Counted from the stretch's first letter, positions 1 to 11,013 are shown. The stretch is 13,005 nt of DNA from Methylorubrum extorquens (GCA_019695455.1 JAEUAC010000228.1:1-13005); one strand, 5' to 3'. The notes: generated by a model not told the origin, from the sequence alone. Numbers and translations: made by a program.

Positions 1-347
1 TAGGACGGCAAGTTCAGCTTGCGGTGGATCGCGACGACCCGGCCGTCCGCGAGGATGGCGGCCGCGTTGTGGATCGCGCCGTCCGGGGCGCGCTCGATGA
101 AGCCGACCACCGCGACGAGCCCGCGCCCCGCGGCGGCGAGGTCGCGAAGCTCGGCCGCGTCGGCCCGGCGCGCGAGTGTCGCGGTGTCGGGCCGGCTTTC
201 GTAATCCGTCAGCGACAGTTCCGGGAAGACGAGGAGGTCGATGCCGCGGCCGCGCGCCCGCGCCAGCACGGCCCTGTGCGCCGCGAGATTGGCCGCGACG
301 TCGCCCGGCCGGCCGGCGATCTGCGCGGCGGCGAGCCGCAGCGTCAC
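1..347 (-). CDS. Nitrilase-superfamily carbon-nitrogen hydrolase, 3' end beyond window
   Basis: The first 115 codons of a nitrilase-superfamily amidohydrolase are visible; the gene runs off the left edge. The opening strand TLRLAAAQI is typical of the family. Two of the three catalytic residues can be seen: Glu43 in FPELSLTDY and Lys110 in HRKLNLPS. The nucleophilic Cys would lie outside the window. Such enzymes hydrolyse amides or nitriles, or act as glutaminase domains; the substrate cannot be told from this fragment. The start is a GTG at 347-345 that overlaps the TGA of epmB by 4 nt (GTGA), which implies translational coupling and membership of the epmA-epmB transcript. A link to EF-P modification is not known and should not be assumed. 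Confidence 0.85.
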   Translation of the reverse strand, partial: MTLRLAAAQIAGRPGDVAANLAAHRAVLARARGRGIDLLVFPELSLTDYESRPDTATLARRADAAELRDLAAAGRGLVAVVGFIERAPDGAIHNAAAILADGRVVAIHRKLNLPS

Positions 348-1375
348 GGCACGTCCGGGCGCGGATGTCGGGCGCCCCGCCAATCGGCCACGTCGCCCTC
401 GCCGAGATAGGTCGGGCCGACCGGCACCTTGCCGTGGCCGCCCGGGATGTCGAGGACGTAGGTGGGCTGGCAGAGCCCGGAGACGCGGCCCCGCAGGTCG
501 CGCAGAAGCGCCTGCCCCTCGTCGATCGTGGTCCGGAAATGCGCGGTGCCGGGCGCGAGGTCGCCCTGGTGGAGGTAGTAGGGCTTGATCCGGGTCTCGA
601 CGAGCGCGCGCAGCAGCGCCTCGATGGCGGCGGGCTCGTCGTTGACGCCCCGCAGCAGCACCGATTGCGACAGGAGCGGCACGCCCGCCTCGACCAGTCG
701 CCCGCAGGCGTCGCGTGCGGCCGGCGTCAGCTCGCGCGCATGGTTCGCGTGCAGCACCACCCAGACGGGCCGGCCCGCCGCGCGCAGCGCCTCCACGAGG
801 TCCGGCGTGATCCGCGCCGGATCGGCGACGGGCACGCGGGTGTGGATGCGGATCACGCGGACGTGCTCGATCGTCGCGAGCGCCGCGAAAAGGGCGGCGA
901 GGCGCCGGGGCGCCATGACGAGCGGATCGCCGCCGGAGAGGATCACCTCCCAGATCGCCGGATGGGCCCGGATGTAGTCGATCGCGCCCGCCAGTTCGGC
1001 CGGGGACAGCGCCTCGTCCTTGCCCGGCCCGACGACCTCCCGCCGGAAGCAGAAGCGGCAATAGACGGCGCAGACGTGGACGGGCTTCAGCAGCACCCGG
1101 TCGGGATAGCGGTGGACGATGCCCGGGACGGGCGAATGGACCGCGTCGCCGATCGGGTCGGCGAGTTCCTCGGGCCGGGTCGCGAGCTCCTCGGGCGCCG
1201 GCACGAACTGGCGCGCGATCGGATCGGCGGCATCGGCCGGATCCATGAGGGCCGCGAGCCCCGGCGTGACCGAGACGGCATAGCGCGCCGCGACCCGCTC
1301 GATCGCGCCGAGCCGCTCCGCCGGCACGAGGCCGGCCTCCGCGAGGTCGCGGGCCGTGCGGAGGGGACGGTTCAT
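344..1375 (-). CDS. epmB: EF-P beta-lysylation protein EpmB (lysine 2,3-aminomutase family)
   Basis: A radical SAM and PLP enzyme of 343 residues, close to the 342 of E. coli EpmB. Known role: it isomerises L-lysine to (R)-beta-lysine, which EpmA attaches to EF-P. Visible signatures are the radical-SAM cysteines Cys102, Cys106 and Cys109 in CAVYCRFCFR, the LSGGDPL motif at about 146-152, the KPYYLHQGD motif at 264-272, and the probable PLP lysine Lys316 in PGGHGKVPV. The protein lacks the long C-terminal extension of fermentative clostridial lysine 2,3-aminomutases, which favours EpmB. The ATG start has no strong Shine-Dalgarno. The gene follows epmA after 72 nt in the same direction and overlaps the downstream hydrolase by 4 nt. 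The neighbouring epmA and efp make the assignment firm. Confidence 0.95.
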   Translation of the reverse strand: MNRPLRTARDLAEAGLVPAERLGAIERVAARYAVSVTPGLAALMDPADAADPIARQFVPAPEELATRPEELADPIGDAVHSPVPGIVHRYPDRVLLKPVHVCAVYCRFCFRREVVGPGKDEALSPAELAGAIDYIRAHPAIWEVILSGGDPLVMAPRRLAALFAALATIEHVRVIRIHTRVPVADPARITPDLVEALRAAGRPVWVVLHANHARELTPAARDACGRLVEAGVPLLSQSVLLRGVNDEPAAIEALLRALVETRIKPYYLHQGDLAPGTAHFRTTIDEGQALLRDLRGRVSGLCQPTYVLDIPGGHGKVPVGPTYLGEGDVADWRGARHPRPDVP

Positions 1376-1447
1376 GCGGCCGTGAGGCCAGAACGCGGCC
1401 GGGGGGTCAAGAGTGGCGCGTCGCGGGCGCGTCGGCGCGTGCCGCCG

Positions 1448-2494
1448 TCAGCCCTCGGCGACGGGCGTCCAGATGACGTCCGCCACCCGGTTCGCGCCGG
1501 TGGCCAGCATGACGAGCCGGTCCAGGCCGAGCGCCACGCCGGAGGCGTCGGGCATCCGGGCAACGGCGGCCAGGAAATCCTCGTCGACGGGATAGCGCTC
1601 GTCCCAGATGCGCGCCTTCTCGTCCATGGCGTGGACGAAGCGGCGCCGCTGCTCGGCCGGATCCGTGAGTTCGCCGAAGCCGTTCGCGAGCTCGACCCCG
1701 CAGGCATAGAGCTCGAACCGCTCGGCCACCCGCGGGTCGTCGGGCGCCGGGCGGGCGAGGGCGGCCTCCTCGACGGGATAGCGGTCGAGGATCGTGGGCC
1801 GCCCCTGGCCGAGATGCGGCTCGATCTTCTCCACCAGGACGCGGCTGAAGAGGTCGGACCAGGTGTCGTCGGCCGCGAAGCGGATGGCGGTCCGCCGGCA
1901 CGCCTCGGCGAGCGCCTCCCGGTCGGGCGTGCCGTCGGACGCGAGCGTCGCCAGCAGGTCGATCCGGGCGAGGTCCTCGAACGCGTCCGCGACCGAGACG
2001 CGCTCCGGCGCGCCCGACAGGTCGCAGGTCCGGCCCCGGAAGCTCGCGAGCCGCGTCCCGCCCGTCTCGGCCGCGAGCGCGACGAGGCTCGCCGTGTCGC
2101 GGATCGCGACGTCGTAGGCGGCGTGGGCGCGGTACCATTCGAGCATGGTGAACTCGGGATGGTGCAGGGCGCCGCGCTCGCGGTTCCGGAACACGTGGGC
2201 GAGCGTGAACAGCCGCTCCTCGCCGGCCGCCAGCAGCTTCTTCGCCGCGAACTCGGGCGACGTGTGCAGGTAGAGGGGGGCGGTCCGGCCGTCGGGGCCG
2301 ATCGCGGCCGTCCTGAAGGCGTGGAGATGCGTCTCGTTGCCGGGCGAGACCTGCAGGGCCGCCGTATCCGCCTCGACGAAGTCGCGGGCCTCGAACCAGG
2401 CCCGGATCGCGGCGACGATCCGGTTGCGGGCGAGGAGGCGGGGGCGTCGGGCGGCGTGGCGCTCCGGCGCCCAGAAGGGCGGCTCCCCCGTCAC
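1448..2494 (-). CDS. epmA: EF-P--(R)-beta-lysine ligase EpmA (PoxA/GenX, lysyl-tRNA synthetase paralogue)
   Basis: A 348-residue class II aminoacyl-tRNA-synthetase-like catalytic domain with no N-terminal anticodon-binding OB domain, which is what separates EpmA from LysS. Known role: it activates (R)-beta-lysine with ATP and transfers it to the conserved lysine of EF-P. Visible motifs are QVSPGNETHLHAF (48-60), LHTSPEF (76-82), motif 2 with Phe102-Arg103 followed by HPEFTMLEWY (112-121), the substrate-binding stretch ELYACGVELANGFGEL (261-276), and motif 3 GVALGLDRLVML (319-330). The start is taken as GTG at 2494, with FWAPERHAARRP soon after; no clear Shine-Dalgarno precedes it, so the exact start is less sure. 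It is the first gene of a leftward operon with epmB and is divergent from its substrate gene efp. Confidence 0.95.
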   Translation of the reverse strand: MTGEPPFWAPERHAARRPRLLARNRIVAAIRAWFEARDFVEADTAALQVSPGNETHLHAFRTAAIGPDGRTAPLYLHTSPEFAAKKLLAAGEERLFTLAHVFRNRERGALHHPEFTMLEWYRAHAAYDVAIRDTASLVALAAETGGTRLASFRGRTCDLSGAPERVSVADAFEDLARIDLLATLASDGTPDREALAEACRRTAIRFAADDTWSDLFSRVLVEKIEPHLGQGRPTILDRYPVEEAALARPAPDDPRVAERFELYACGVELANGFGELTDPAEQRRRFVHAMDEKARIWDERYPVDEDFLAAVARMPDASGVALGLDRLVMLATGANRVADVIWTPVAEG

Positions 2495-2586
2495 GGCCGC
2501 GAGCCCGCTGGCGAAGCGGCCAAGGATCGGCTAACCCGGCGCGTCATTCTGCCGGCCGAAGGCCGCTGTCGCCCAAGGATTTCCCC
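2495..2586. promoter_or_regulatory. Divergent epmA/efp intergenic region
   Basis: This 92-bp spacer must hold the promoters of both epmA (leftward) and efp (rightward). I see no good sigma70 hexamer pair on either strand. It contains a small hairpin, CGGCC-gaa-GGCCG at 2553-2565, and an 8-bp direct repeat CCAAGGAT at 2520-2527 and 2573-2580; the second copy includes the efp ribosome-binding site. Regulatory function is inferred from position only. Confidence 0.4.
2575..2579 (+). promoter_or_regulatory. Ribosome-binding site of efp
   Basis: AAGGA lies 7 nt before the GTG at 2587. It supports this non-ATG start, which also gives the family-typical N-terminus MKVIASSLRKG. Confidence 0.7.
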
Positions 2587-3153
2587 GTGAAGGTCATCGC
2601 CTCGTCCCTCCGCAAGGGCAACGTCGTCGAGGTCGACGACAAGCTCTACGTCATCGTCACGGCGGAGAACATCCACCCGGGCAAGGGCACGCCCGTGACG
2701 CAGCTCGACATGCGCCGCATCTCGGACGGCGTGAAGGTGTCGGAGCGCTACCGCACGACCGAGCAGGTCGAGCGCGCCTTCGTGGAGGACCGGGAGCACA
2801 CCTACCTCTACAACGATTCCGAGGGCTTCCACTTCATGAACCCGGAGAACTACGACCAGGTCGCGGTCCCGGGCGAGATCCTGGGCGACCAGGCGGCCTA
2901 TCTCCAGGAGGGCATGGCCGTGATGCTGTCGACCTACAACGGCAACGCGGTCGCGGCCGAGCTGCCCCAGCGCGTCACCCTCGAGATCACCGACACCGAG
3001 CCCACCATGAAGGGCCAGACGGCGTCCTCGTCCTACAAGCCCGCCATGCTGTCGAACGGCATCCGGACGATGGTTCCGCCGCACGTGGCCGCCGGCACCC
3101 GCATCGTCGTCATGACGGCGGACGGCTCCTACGTGGAGCGTGCGAAGGACTGA
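2587..3153 (+). CDS. efp: Translation elongation factor P
   Basis: A 188-residue protein, the same length as E. coli EF-P. It has the KOW-like N-terminal domain (about 1-63), the central OB domain (about 65-128) and the C-terminal OB domain (about 130-188). Known role: EF-P binds between the P and E sites of ribosomes stalled on consecutive prolines and promotes peptide bond formation. The modification loop reads HPGKGTP, with Lys33 the expected acceptor of (R)-beta-lysine, matching the adjacent epmA and epmB. FHFMNPENYDQ (about 81-91) and the C-terminal signature region with TASSSYKPA (about 145-153) are typical of the family. The start is GTG. The stop is followed by an aminotransferase ATG after only 4 nt, so the two are probably co-transcribed. 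Confidence 0.98.
   Translation: MKVIASSLRKGNVVEVDDKLYVIVTAENIHPGKGTPVTQLDMRRISDGVKVSERYRTTEQVERAFVEDREHTYLYNDSEGFHFMNPENYDQVAVPGEILGDQAAYLQEGMAVMLSTYNGNAVAAELPQRVTLEITDTEPTMKGQTASSSYKPAMLSNGIRTMVPPHVAAGTRIVVMTADGSYVERAKD
3145..3149 (+). promoter_or_regulatory. Ribosome-binding site of the aminotransferase gene
   Basis: AAGGA, inside the last codons of efp, lies 8 nt before the ATG at 3158. It favours this start over an in-frame GTG at 3140 that would overlap efp by 14 nt. Confidence 0.65.
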
Positions 3154-3157
3154 GCCC

Positions 3158-4324
3158 ATGGCCGGCGCGAACCCGCACGTCGCGGCCGTCGCGCCGCCGC
3201 CCATCCCCGAGGCGCGGCTCTGGCCGGCCCGGTACGACGGCCGCCTCGGCCCGGTCCTCGACCTCACCCAGGCCGTGCCCGGCTACCCGGCGCCGCCGGA
3301 GCTCGTCGCCCGGATCGGGGCGGCCGCGACCGATCCCGAAAGCTTCGCCTACGGCCACATCACGGGCGACGCGGCCTTGCGCGAGGCCTACGCGGCCGAC
3401 GTCAACGCGCTCTACGGCGGCGACGTCGCGCCGGACGAGGTCGCGATCACGACTGGCGCCAACATGGCCTCGTTCGCCGTGACCATGGCGCTCGCCCAGG
3501 CGGGCGACGCCGTGATGCTGCCGGTGCCGTGGTACTTCAACCATCAGATGAACGCCGCGATGCTCGGCGTCGCGGTCGTGCCGCTGCCCTGCGGACCCGA
3601 GGAGGGGTTCGTGCCGGACCCGGATCGGGCGGAGGCGCTCCTGACCGACCGCGTGAAGGCGATCCTGCTCGTCACGCCGAACAATCCGACGGGCGCCGTG
3701 TACCCGCCGTCCACGATCGCGCGCTTCGCCGATCTCTGCCGCCGGCGCGGCCTCGCGCTCGTCCTCGACGAGACCTACCGCGACTTCCGGCCCGCCGACC
3801 TCGCGCGCCCGCACGACCTCTTCGTCGACCCGGCCTGGCGCGACACGGTCGTGCAGCTCTACAGCTTCTCGAAATCCTACTGCATCCCGGGATACCGGGC
3901 CGGCGCGGTCGTCGCGGGCGCGGGCCTGATGGCGTCGCTCACCAAGATCCTCGACTGCCTGCAGATCTGCGCGCCGCGGGTCGGGCAGGCGGCGCTCGCC
4001 TGGGCGATCCCGGCGCTCGCGTCCTGGCGCGACGGCAACCGCACGCTCATGAACGCGCGCGGCGAGGCGGCGGACCGGGCCTTCGCGTCGCTCGAGGGCT
4101 GGACCCTCGGCAGCCGGGGCGCCTATTTCGCCTATGCGCGGCATCCCTTCGCCGGTCGTCCGGCGCTCGACGTCGCCCGCGACCTGGCCGAGCGGATCGG
4201 GGTGGTGACGCTGCCGGGCTCCGCCTTCGGCCCCGGCCAGGAGGAGTATCTCCGGCTCGCCTTCGCCAACGTGGAGCCGGCGGCCCTGGTCGACATGGCG
4301 AGCCGGCTCTCCCGCCGCGATTAG
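3158..4324 (+). CDS. PLP-dependent class I/II aminotransferase
   Basis: A 388-residue fold-type I aminotransferase. Visible features are the TGANMASF cofactor-phosphate loop (about 99-106), the NNPTG motif (175-179), Asp204 with Tyr207 in VLDETYRDF contacting the pyridoxal ring, the Schiff-base lysine Lys239 in SFSKSYCIPGYRAG with Arg247, and the probable carboxylate-binding arginine Arg366 in EYLRLAFANV. It should transfer an amino group between an amino acid and a 2-oxo acid in the cytosol. The substrate cannot be read from the sequence; the motif set fits aspartate- or aromatic-type enzymes of subclass I-gamma. It follows efp by 4 nt, so it is probably translated from the efp transcript. 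No functional link to EF-P is established. A strong hairpin ends the unit. Confidence 0.9.
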   Translation: MAGANPHVAAVAPPPIPEARLWPARYDGRLGPVLDLTQAVPGYPAPPELVARIGAAATDPESFAYGHITGDAALREAYAADVNALYGGDVAPDEVAITTGANMASFAVTMALAQAGDAVMLPVPWYFNHQMNAAMLGVAVVPLPCGPEEGFVPDPDRAEALLTDRVKAILLVTPNNPTGAVYPPSTIARFADLCRRRGLALVLDETYRDFRPADLARPHDLFVDPAWRDTVVQLYSFSKSYCIPGYRAGAVVAGAGLMASLTKILDCLQICAPRVGQAALAWAIPALASWRDGNRTLMNARGEAADRAFASLEGWTLGSRGAYFAYARHPFAGRPALDVARDLAERIGVVTLPGSAFGPGQEEYLRLAFANVEPAALVDMASRLSRRD

Positions 4325-4332
4325 GCCGCCCC

Positions 4333-4373
4333 CGATCCGCCATGGCCGGCGCGGGGCCGGCCATGGCGGATCG
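4333..4373. terminator. Bidirectional hairpin terminator between convergent genes
   Basis: A perfect inverted repeat with 18-bp arms, CGATCCGCCATGGCCGGC at 4333-4350 and its complement at 4356-4373, with a 5-nt loop GCGGG. It begins 9 nt after the aminotransferase stop and ends 9 nt before the end of the convergent substrate-binding-protein gene, so it could end transcription from both sides. There is no T-tract on either side, so intrinsic termination would rest on stem strength alone; an RNA-stabilising or dispersed repeat role is also possible. Confidence 0.75.
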
Positions 4374-4381
4374 TCGCCGTC

Positions 4382-5587
4382 CTACTGCGTGAGCGGGCAG
4401 CCGCTGTCCTTCGCGGTCGGGAAGGCCTGGTCGCCCTTGATGGTCGCGAGCTGCCGGTAATAGTCCCACGGCGCCTTGGACTCGGCCGGCTTCTTCACCT
4501 CGAACAGGTACATGTCGTGCACCATGCGGCCGTTCGCGAGGACCTTGCCGCCCTTGGCGAACACGTCGTCGACGGGCATCTCGTGCAGCAGCTTCGCCAC
4601 GGGCTCGGTCGCGTCCGTGCCGGCCGCCTTCACGGCCTTCAGGTACTGGAGCACGCTGGAATAGGTGCCGGCCTGGATCATGTTCGGCATGCGGCCGGTC
4701 CGCTCCATGAACTTCTTCGAGAAGGTCCGGCTGCCGTCGTCCATGTCCCAGTAGAAGCCTTCCGTGAGGACGAGGCCCTGCGCGGCCTGCAGGCCGAGGC
4801 CATGCACCTCCGACAGCGTGAAGAGGAGCGCCGCGAGCCGCTGGCCGCCCTGGACGATGCCGAACTCGGCGGCCTGCTTGATCGAGTTGTTGGTGTCGGC
4901 GCCGGCATTCGCCAGCCCGATGATCTTCGCCTTCGACGCCTGGGCCTGGAGCAGGAAGGACGAGAAGTCGGAGGCGGCGAGCGGGTGGCGGACCTGGCCC
5001 ACGACCTTGCCGCCCTTCTGCTGGACGTAGCGGGCGGTGTCCTGCTCGAGGGCGTAGCCGAACGCGTAGTCCGCCGTGAGGAAGAACCAGGTGTCGCCGC
5101 CGGTCTCGACGAGCGATCCGCCGGTGCCCACCGCGAGCGCGCGCGTGTCGAAGGCCCAATGGAAGCCGTAGGGCGTGCACGCCTTGCCCGTGAGGTCGGA
5201 CGTCGCGGCCCCGCTCGTCATCGTGACCTTCTTCTTCTCGCTGGCGAGGTTCTGGACGGCGAGCGCCACGGAGGACGTCGTCAGCTCCATGATGGCGTCG
5301 ACGCCGTCCTGGTCGAACCATTGCCGGGCGACGTTCGAGGCGATGTCCGGCTTGTTCTGGTGGTCGGCCGAGACGATCTCGATCGGCGCCCCGAGGACCG
5401 TGCCGCCGAACTCCTCGACGGCCATCTTGGCGGCCTCGACCGACCACTTGCCGCCGTAATCGGCATAGACGCCGGACTGGTCGTTCAGGATGCCGATCTT
5501 CACGGCGTTGTTGGAGACTTGTGCGGCCGCCGGGCCCGCGACGGCCAGGGCGGCGATCCCGGCCAGTAGAGATGTCTTGATCGTCAT
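4382..5587 (-). CDS. Branched-chain-amino-acid-type ABC transporter substrate-binding protein
   Basis: A 401-residue periplasmic binding protein of the LivJ/LivK-like type (Peripla_BP_6). The N-terminus MTIKTSLLAGIAALAVAG is a Sec signal peptide with probable cleavage after Ala22 (GPAAA/QV). The mature protein opens with VKIGILNDQSGVYADYGG, the usual first strand and ligand loop. Other family features are SADHQNKPDIASNVARQWF (73-91), a WFFLTADYAFGYALEQD hinge segment (167-183) and YLFEVKKPAE near the C-terminus. Cys137 and Cys397 are its only cysteines and might pair in the periplasm. The ligand is unknown; amides, urea and aromatic acids are bound by relatives as well as Leu/Ile/Val. The ATG at 5587 was chosen for the signal peptide and a GAGGA Shine-Dalgarno at 5598-5594. 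No permease or ATPase gene lies next to it. Confidence 0.93.
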   Translation of the reverse strand: MTIKTSLLAGIAALAVAGPAAAQVSNNAVKIGILNDQSGVYADYGGKWSVEAAKMAVEEFGGTVLGAPIEIVSADHQNKPDIASNVARQWFDQDGVDAIMELTTSSVALAVQNLASEKKKVTMTSGAATSDLTGKACTPYGFHWAFDTRALAVGTGGSLVETGGDTWFFLTADYAFGYALEQDTARYVQQKGGKVVGQVRHPLAASDFSSFLLQAQASKAKIIGLANAGADTNNSIKQAAEFGIVQGGQRLAALLFTLSEVHGLGLQAAQGLVLTEGFYWDMDDGSRTFSKKFMERTGRMPNMIQAGTYSSVLQYLKAVKAAGTDATEPVAKLLHEMPVDDVFAKGGKVLANGRMVHDMYLFEVKKPAESKAPWDYYRQLATIKGDQAFPTAKDSGCPLTQ

Positions 5588-5613
5588 CGCGTTTCCTCGT
5601 TGTTTTCTGGCCG

Positions 5614-5641
5614 GACAGAGGCGGCCCCGCGGGCCTCTGTC
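5614..5641. repeat. Inverted repeat in the leader of the substrate-binding protein gene
   Basis: Arms GACAGAGGC (5614-5622) and GCCTCTGTC (5633-5641) are perfect 9-bp complements around 10 nt; the inner GGCCC/GGGCC gives an alternative fold. It overlaps a minus-strand TTGACA hexamer and lies 26-54 nt before the leftward ATG, so it could be an operator or an mRNA leader hairpin. With the preceding G it shares the GGACAG half-site of the palindrome at 5737-5763. Confidence 0.5.
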
Positions 5642-5667
5642 AACACGACGTTCGGCTGACGCGGCGC

Positions 5668-5689
5668 GTCCGCACGGGCCGGTGCGGAC
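5668..5689. repeat. Inverted repeat GTCCGCAC-N6-GTGCGGAC
   Basis: Perfect 8-bp arms at 5668-5675 and 5682-5689, spaced by GGGCCG. The same GTCCGCA/TGCGGAC half-sites recur at 5990-6005 next to the gltB start. The layout fits a binding site for a dimeric regulator, though GC-rich sequence makes chance hairpins common. Confidence 0.5.
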
Positions 5690-5736
5690 CCGCGAAATCG
5701 TCCTTGTGCGGTCGCGCCGGATCTGGCACGTTTCCA

Positions 5737-5763
5737 AAGTAGGACAGCCATGCTGTCCGACTT
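5737..5763. promoter_or_regulatory. 27-bp near-perfect palindrome, probable operator
   Basis: Twelve-nt arms with one mismatch around a 3-nt centre: AAGT (5737-5740), GGACAGC (5742-5748), centre CAT, GCTGTCC (5752-5758), ACTT (5760-5763). It includes AT-rich ends unusual for this window. It lies 150 nt upstream of the leftward binding-protein gene and about 260 nt upstream of gltB. I do not recognise the regulator. Confidence 0.55.
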
Positions 5764-5876
5764 CTTGGGCGAGGATGAGTGCCGTGCCGGGCGCCGTCAC
5801 GAACAAAAAACGAGAGACCACATTCGCTCGCGTGACGCGGGCGGTGCGGGTGCGCGCGGGCTGAAGGCTCGCACGA

Positions 5877-5895
5877 CGCCCGCGGAGAGCGGGCG
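5877..5895. repeat. Short GC-rich inverted repeat upstream of gltB
   Basis: CGCCCGC (5877-5883) and GCGGGCG (5889-5895), perfect 7-bp arms around GGAGA. It could form a hairpin in the gltB leader. At this GC content it may be chance. Confidence 0.3.
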
Positions 5896-5989
5896 CGACA
5901 GGTGACGCGACCGCTCCGGGACTGACAGGGGCGGCGTCCGGGCAGACTTCTTGCAGCGGGGCGCGTGACGGCCGCCGGTTTTCGGGCTG

Positions 5990-6005
5990 GTCCGCACATG
6001 CGGAC
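5990..6005. promoter_or_regulatory. Palindrome GTCCGCA-CA-TGCGGAC before gltB
   Basis: Perfect 7-bp arms around 2 nt, ending 19 nt before the gltB start and just before its Shine-Dalgarno. It may be an operator or a translational hairpin. It repeats the half-sites of the inverted repeat at 5668-5689. An upstream in-frame ATG at 5998 falls inside it, which weakens that ATG as the gltB start. Confidence 0.45.
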
Positions 6006-6011
6006 GATCGC

Positions 6012-6018
6012 GAGGGGA
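6012..6018 (+). promoter_or_regulatory. Ribosome-binding site of gltB
   Basis: GAGGGGA lies 6 nt before the ATG at 6025. It favours this start over in-frame GTG 5965 and ATG 5998. Confidence 0.55.
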
Positions 6019-6024
6019 CGTGCC

Positions 6025-10713
<4,689 letters not shown>

Positions 10714-10741
10714 GTCTGCCGGCGTTGCGCCACGGAGCGCC

Positions 10742-10767
10742 TCGGCCCATGCCTGGGCCCAGGCCGA
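10742..10767. promoter_or_regulatory. Nested palindromes upstream of vapB
   Basis: TCGGCC (10742-10747) pairs with GGCCGA (10762-10767), and inside lies the perfect 14-bp palindrome GCCTGGGCCCAGGC (10751-10764). An alternative hairpin is GGCCCA-tgcc-TGGGCC (10744-10759). The site is 29 nt after the gltB stop and 15 nt before the vapB start. It could be the operator through which VapB or VapBC represses its own promoter, as is usual for these modules, or a weak attenuator after gltB. Confidence 0.45.
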
Positions 10768-10782
10768 ATGGAGTGCATCAGC

Positions 10783-11013
10783 ATGGAGGCCCGCCGAGTC
10801 AGCCTCTTGCGGAATGGCCGCAGCCAGGCATTGCGCATTCCCAAGACGTTCGAGCTGCCTGGAACGGAAGCGACCATCATGCGCGAAGGCGATCGGCTCG
10901 TCGTGGAACCCGTCAGGCGGAGTACCCTGCTCGACTATCTGACGAGCAAGGAGCCTCTGGACGAGGATTTTCCCGACATCGAGGATTCGCCACCTCGGCC
11001 GGTCGAGCTGTGA
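10783..11013 (+). CDS. vapB: VapB-type antitoxin (AbrB/SpoVT-fold)
   Basis: A 76-residue antitoxin. Residues about 4-47 form a swapped-hairpin AbrB DNA-binding domain, with the subfamily-typical LLRNGRSQALRIPKTFEL and GDRLVVEPV. The C-terminal tail (LLDYLTSKEPLDEDFPDIED, about 51-70) is the usual toxin-binding arm. Known role: it neutralises the VapC ribonuclease and represses the operon with it. The ATG at 10783 is chosen because GGAG lies 9 nt upstream and family members begin close to the LNGRSQA motif; an ATG at 10768 would add five residues. Codons such as TTG, AGG, AGT, CCT, GAA and TTT are commoner than in gltB or gltD, suggesting later acquisition. It overlaps vapC by 4 nt. Confidence 0.88.
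   Translation: MEARRVSLLRNGRSQALRIPKTFELPGTEATIMREGDRLVVEPVRRSTLLDYLTSKEPLDEDFPDIEDSPPRPVEL

Larger units (their letters stand above)
5588..6024. other. 437-bp divergent spacer between the substrate-binding protein gene and gltB
   Basis: This gap separates a leftward ABC substrate-binding protein gene from rightward gltB and should carry both promoters. I find no convincing small gene. It holds five inverted repeats, listed separately at 5614-5641, 5668-5689, 5737-5763, 5877-5895 and 5990-6005. On the minus strand a TTGACA hexamer (5643-5638) lies 50 nt upstream of the leftward ATG, but no acceptable -10 follows. A TGGCACG at 5725-5731 resembles half of a sigma54 site but lacks the -12 GC element. 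Confidence 0.5.

Noticed and set aside
176..2590. An 804-codon open frame on the + strand opposite epmA and epmB
   Set aside because: It is antisense to two genes with clear catalytic motifs, has low-complexity Arg/Gly/Ala composition, and long antisense open frames are expected at this GC content.
5615..5643. Sigma70 promoter for the substrate-binding protein gene starting with TTGACA on the - strand
   Set aside because: At 16-18 nt spacing the -10 candidates (such as CTCTGT) are poor, so only the hexamer is noted and no promoter is called.
5725..5740. Possible sigma54 promoter beginning TGGCACG
   Set aside because: The -24 element fits, but the -12 position reads CAAA rather than TTGC, so the essential GC is missing.
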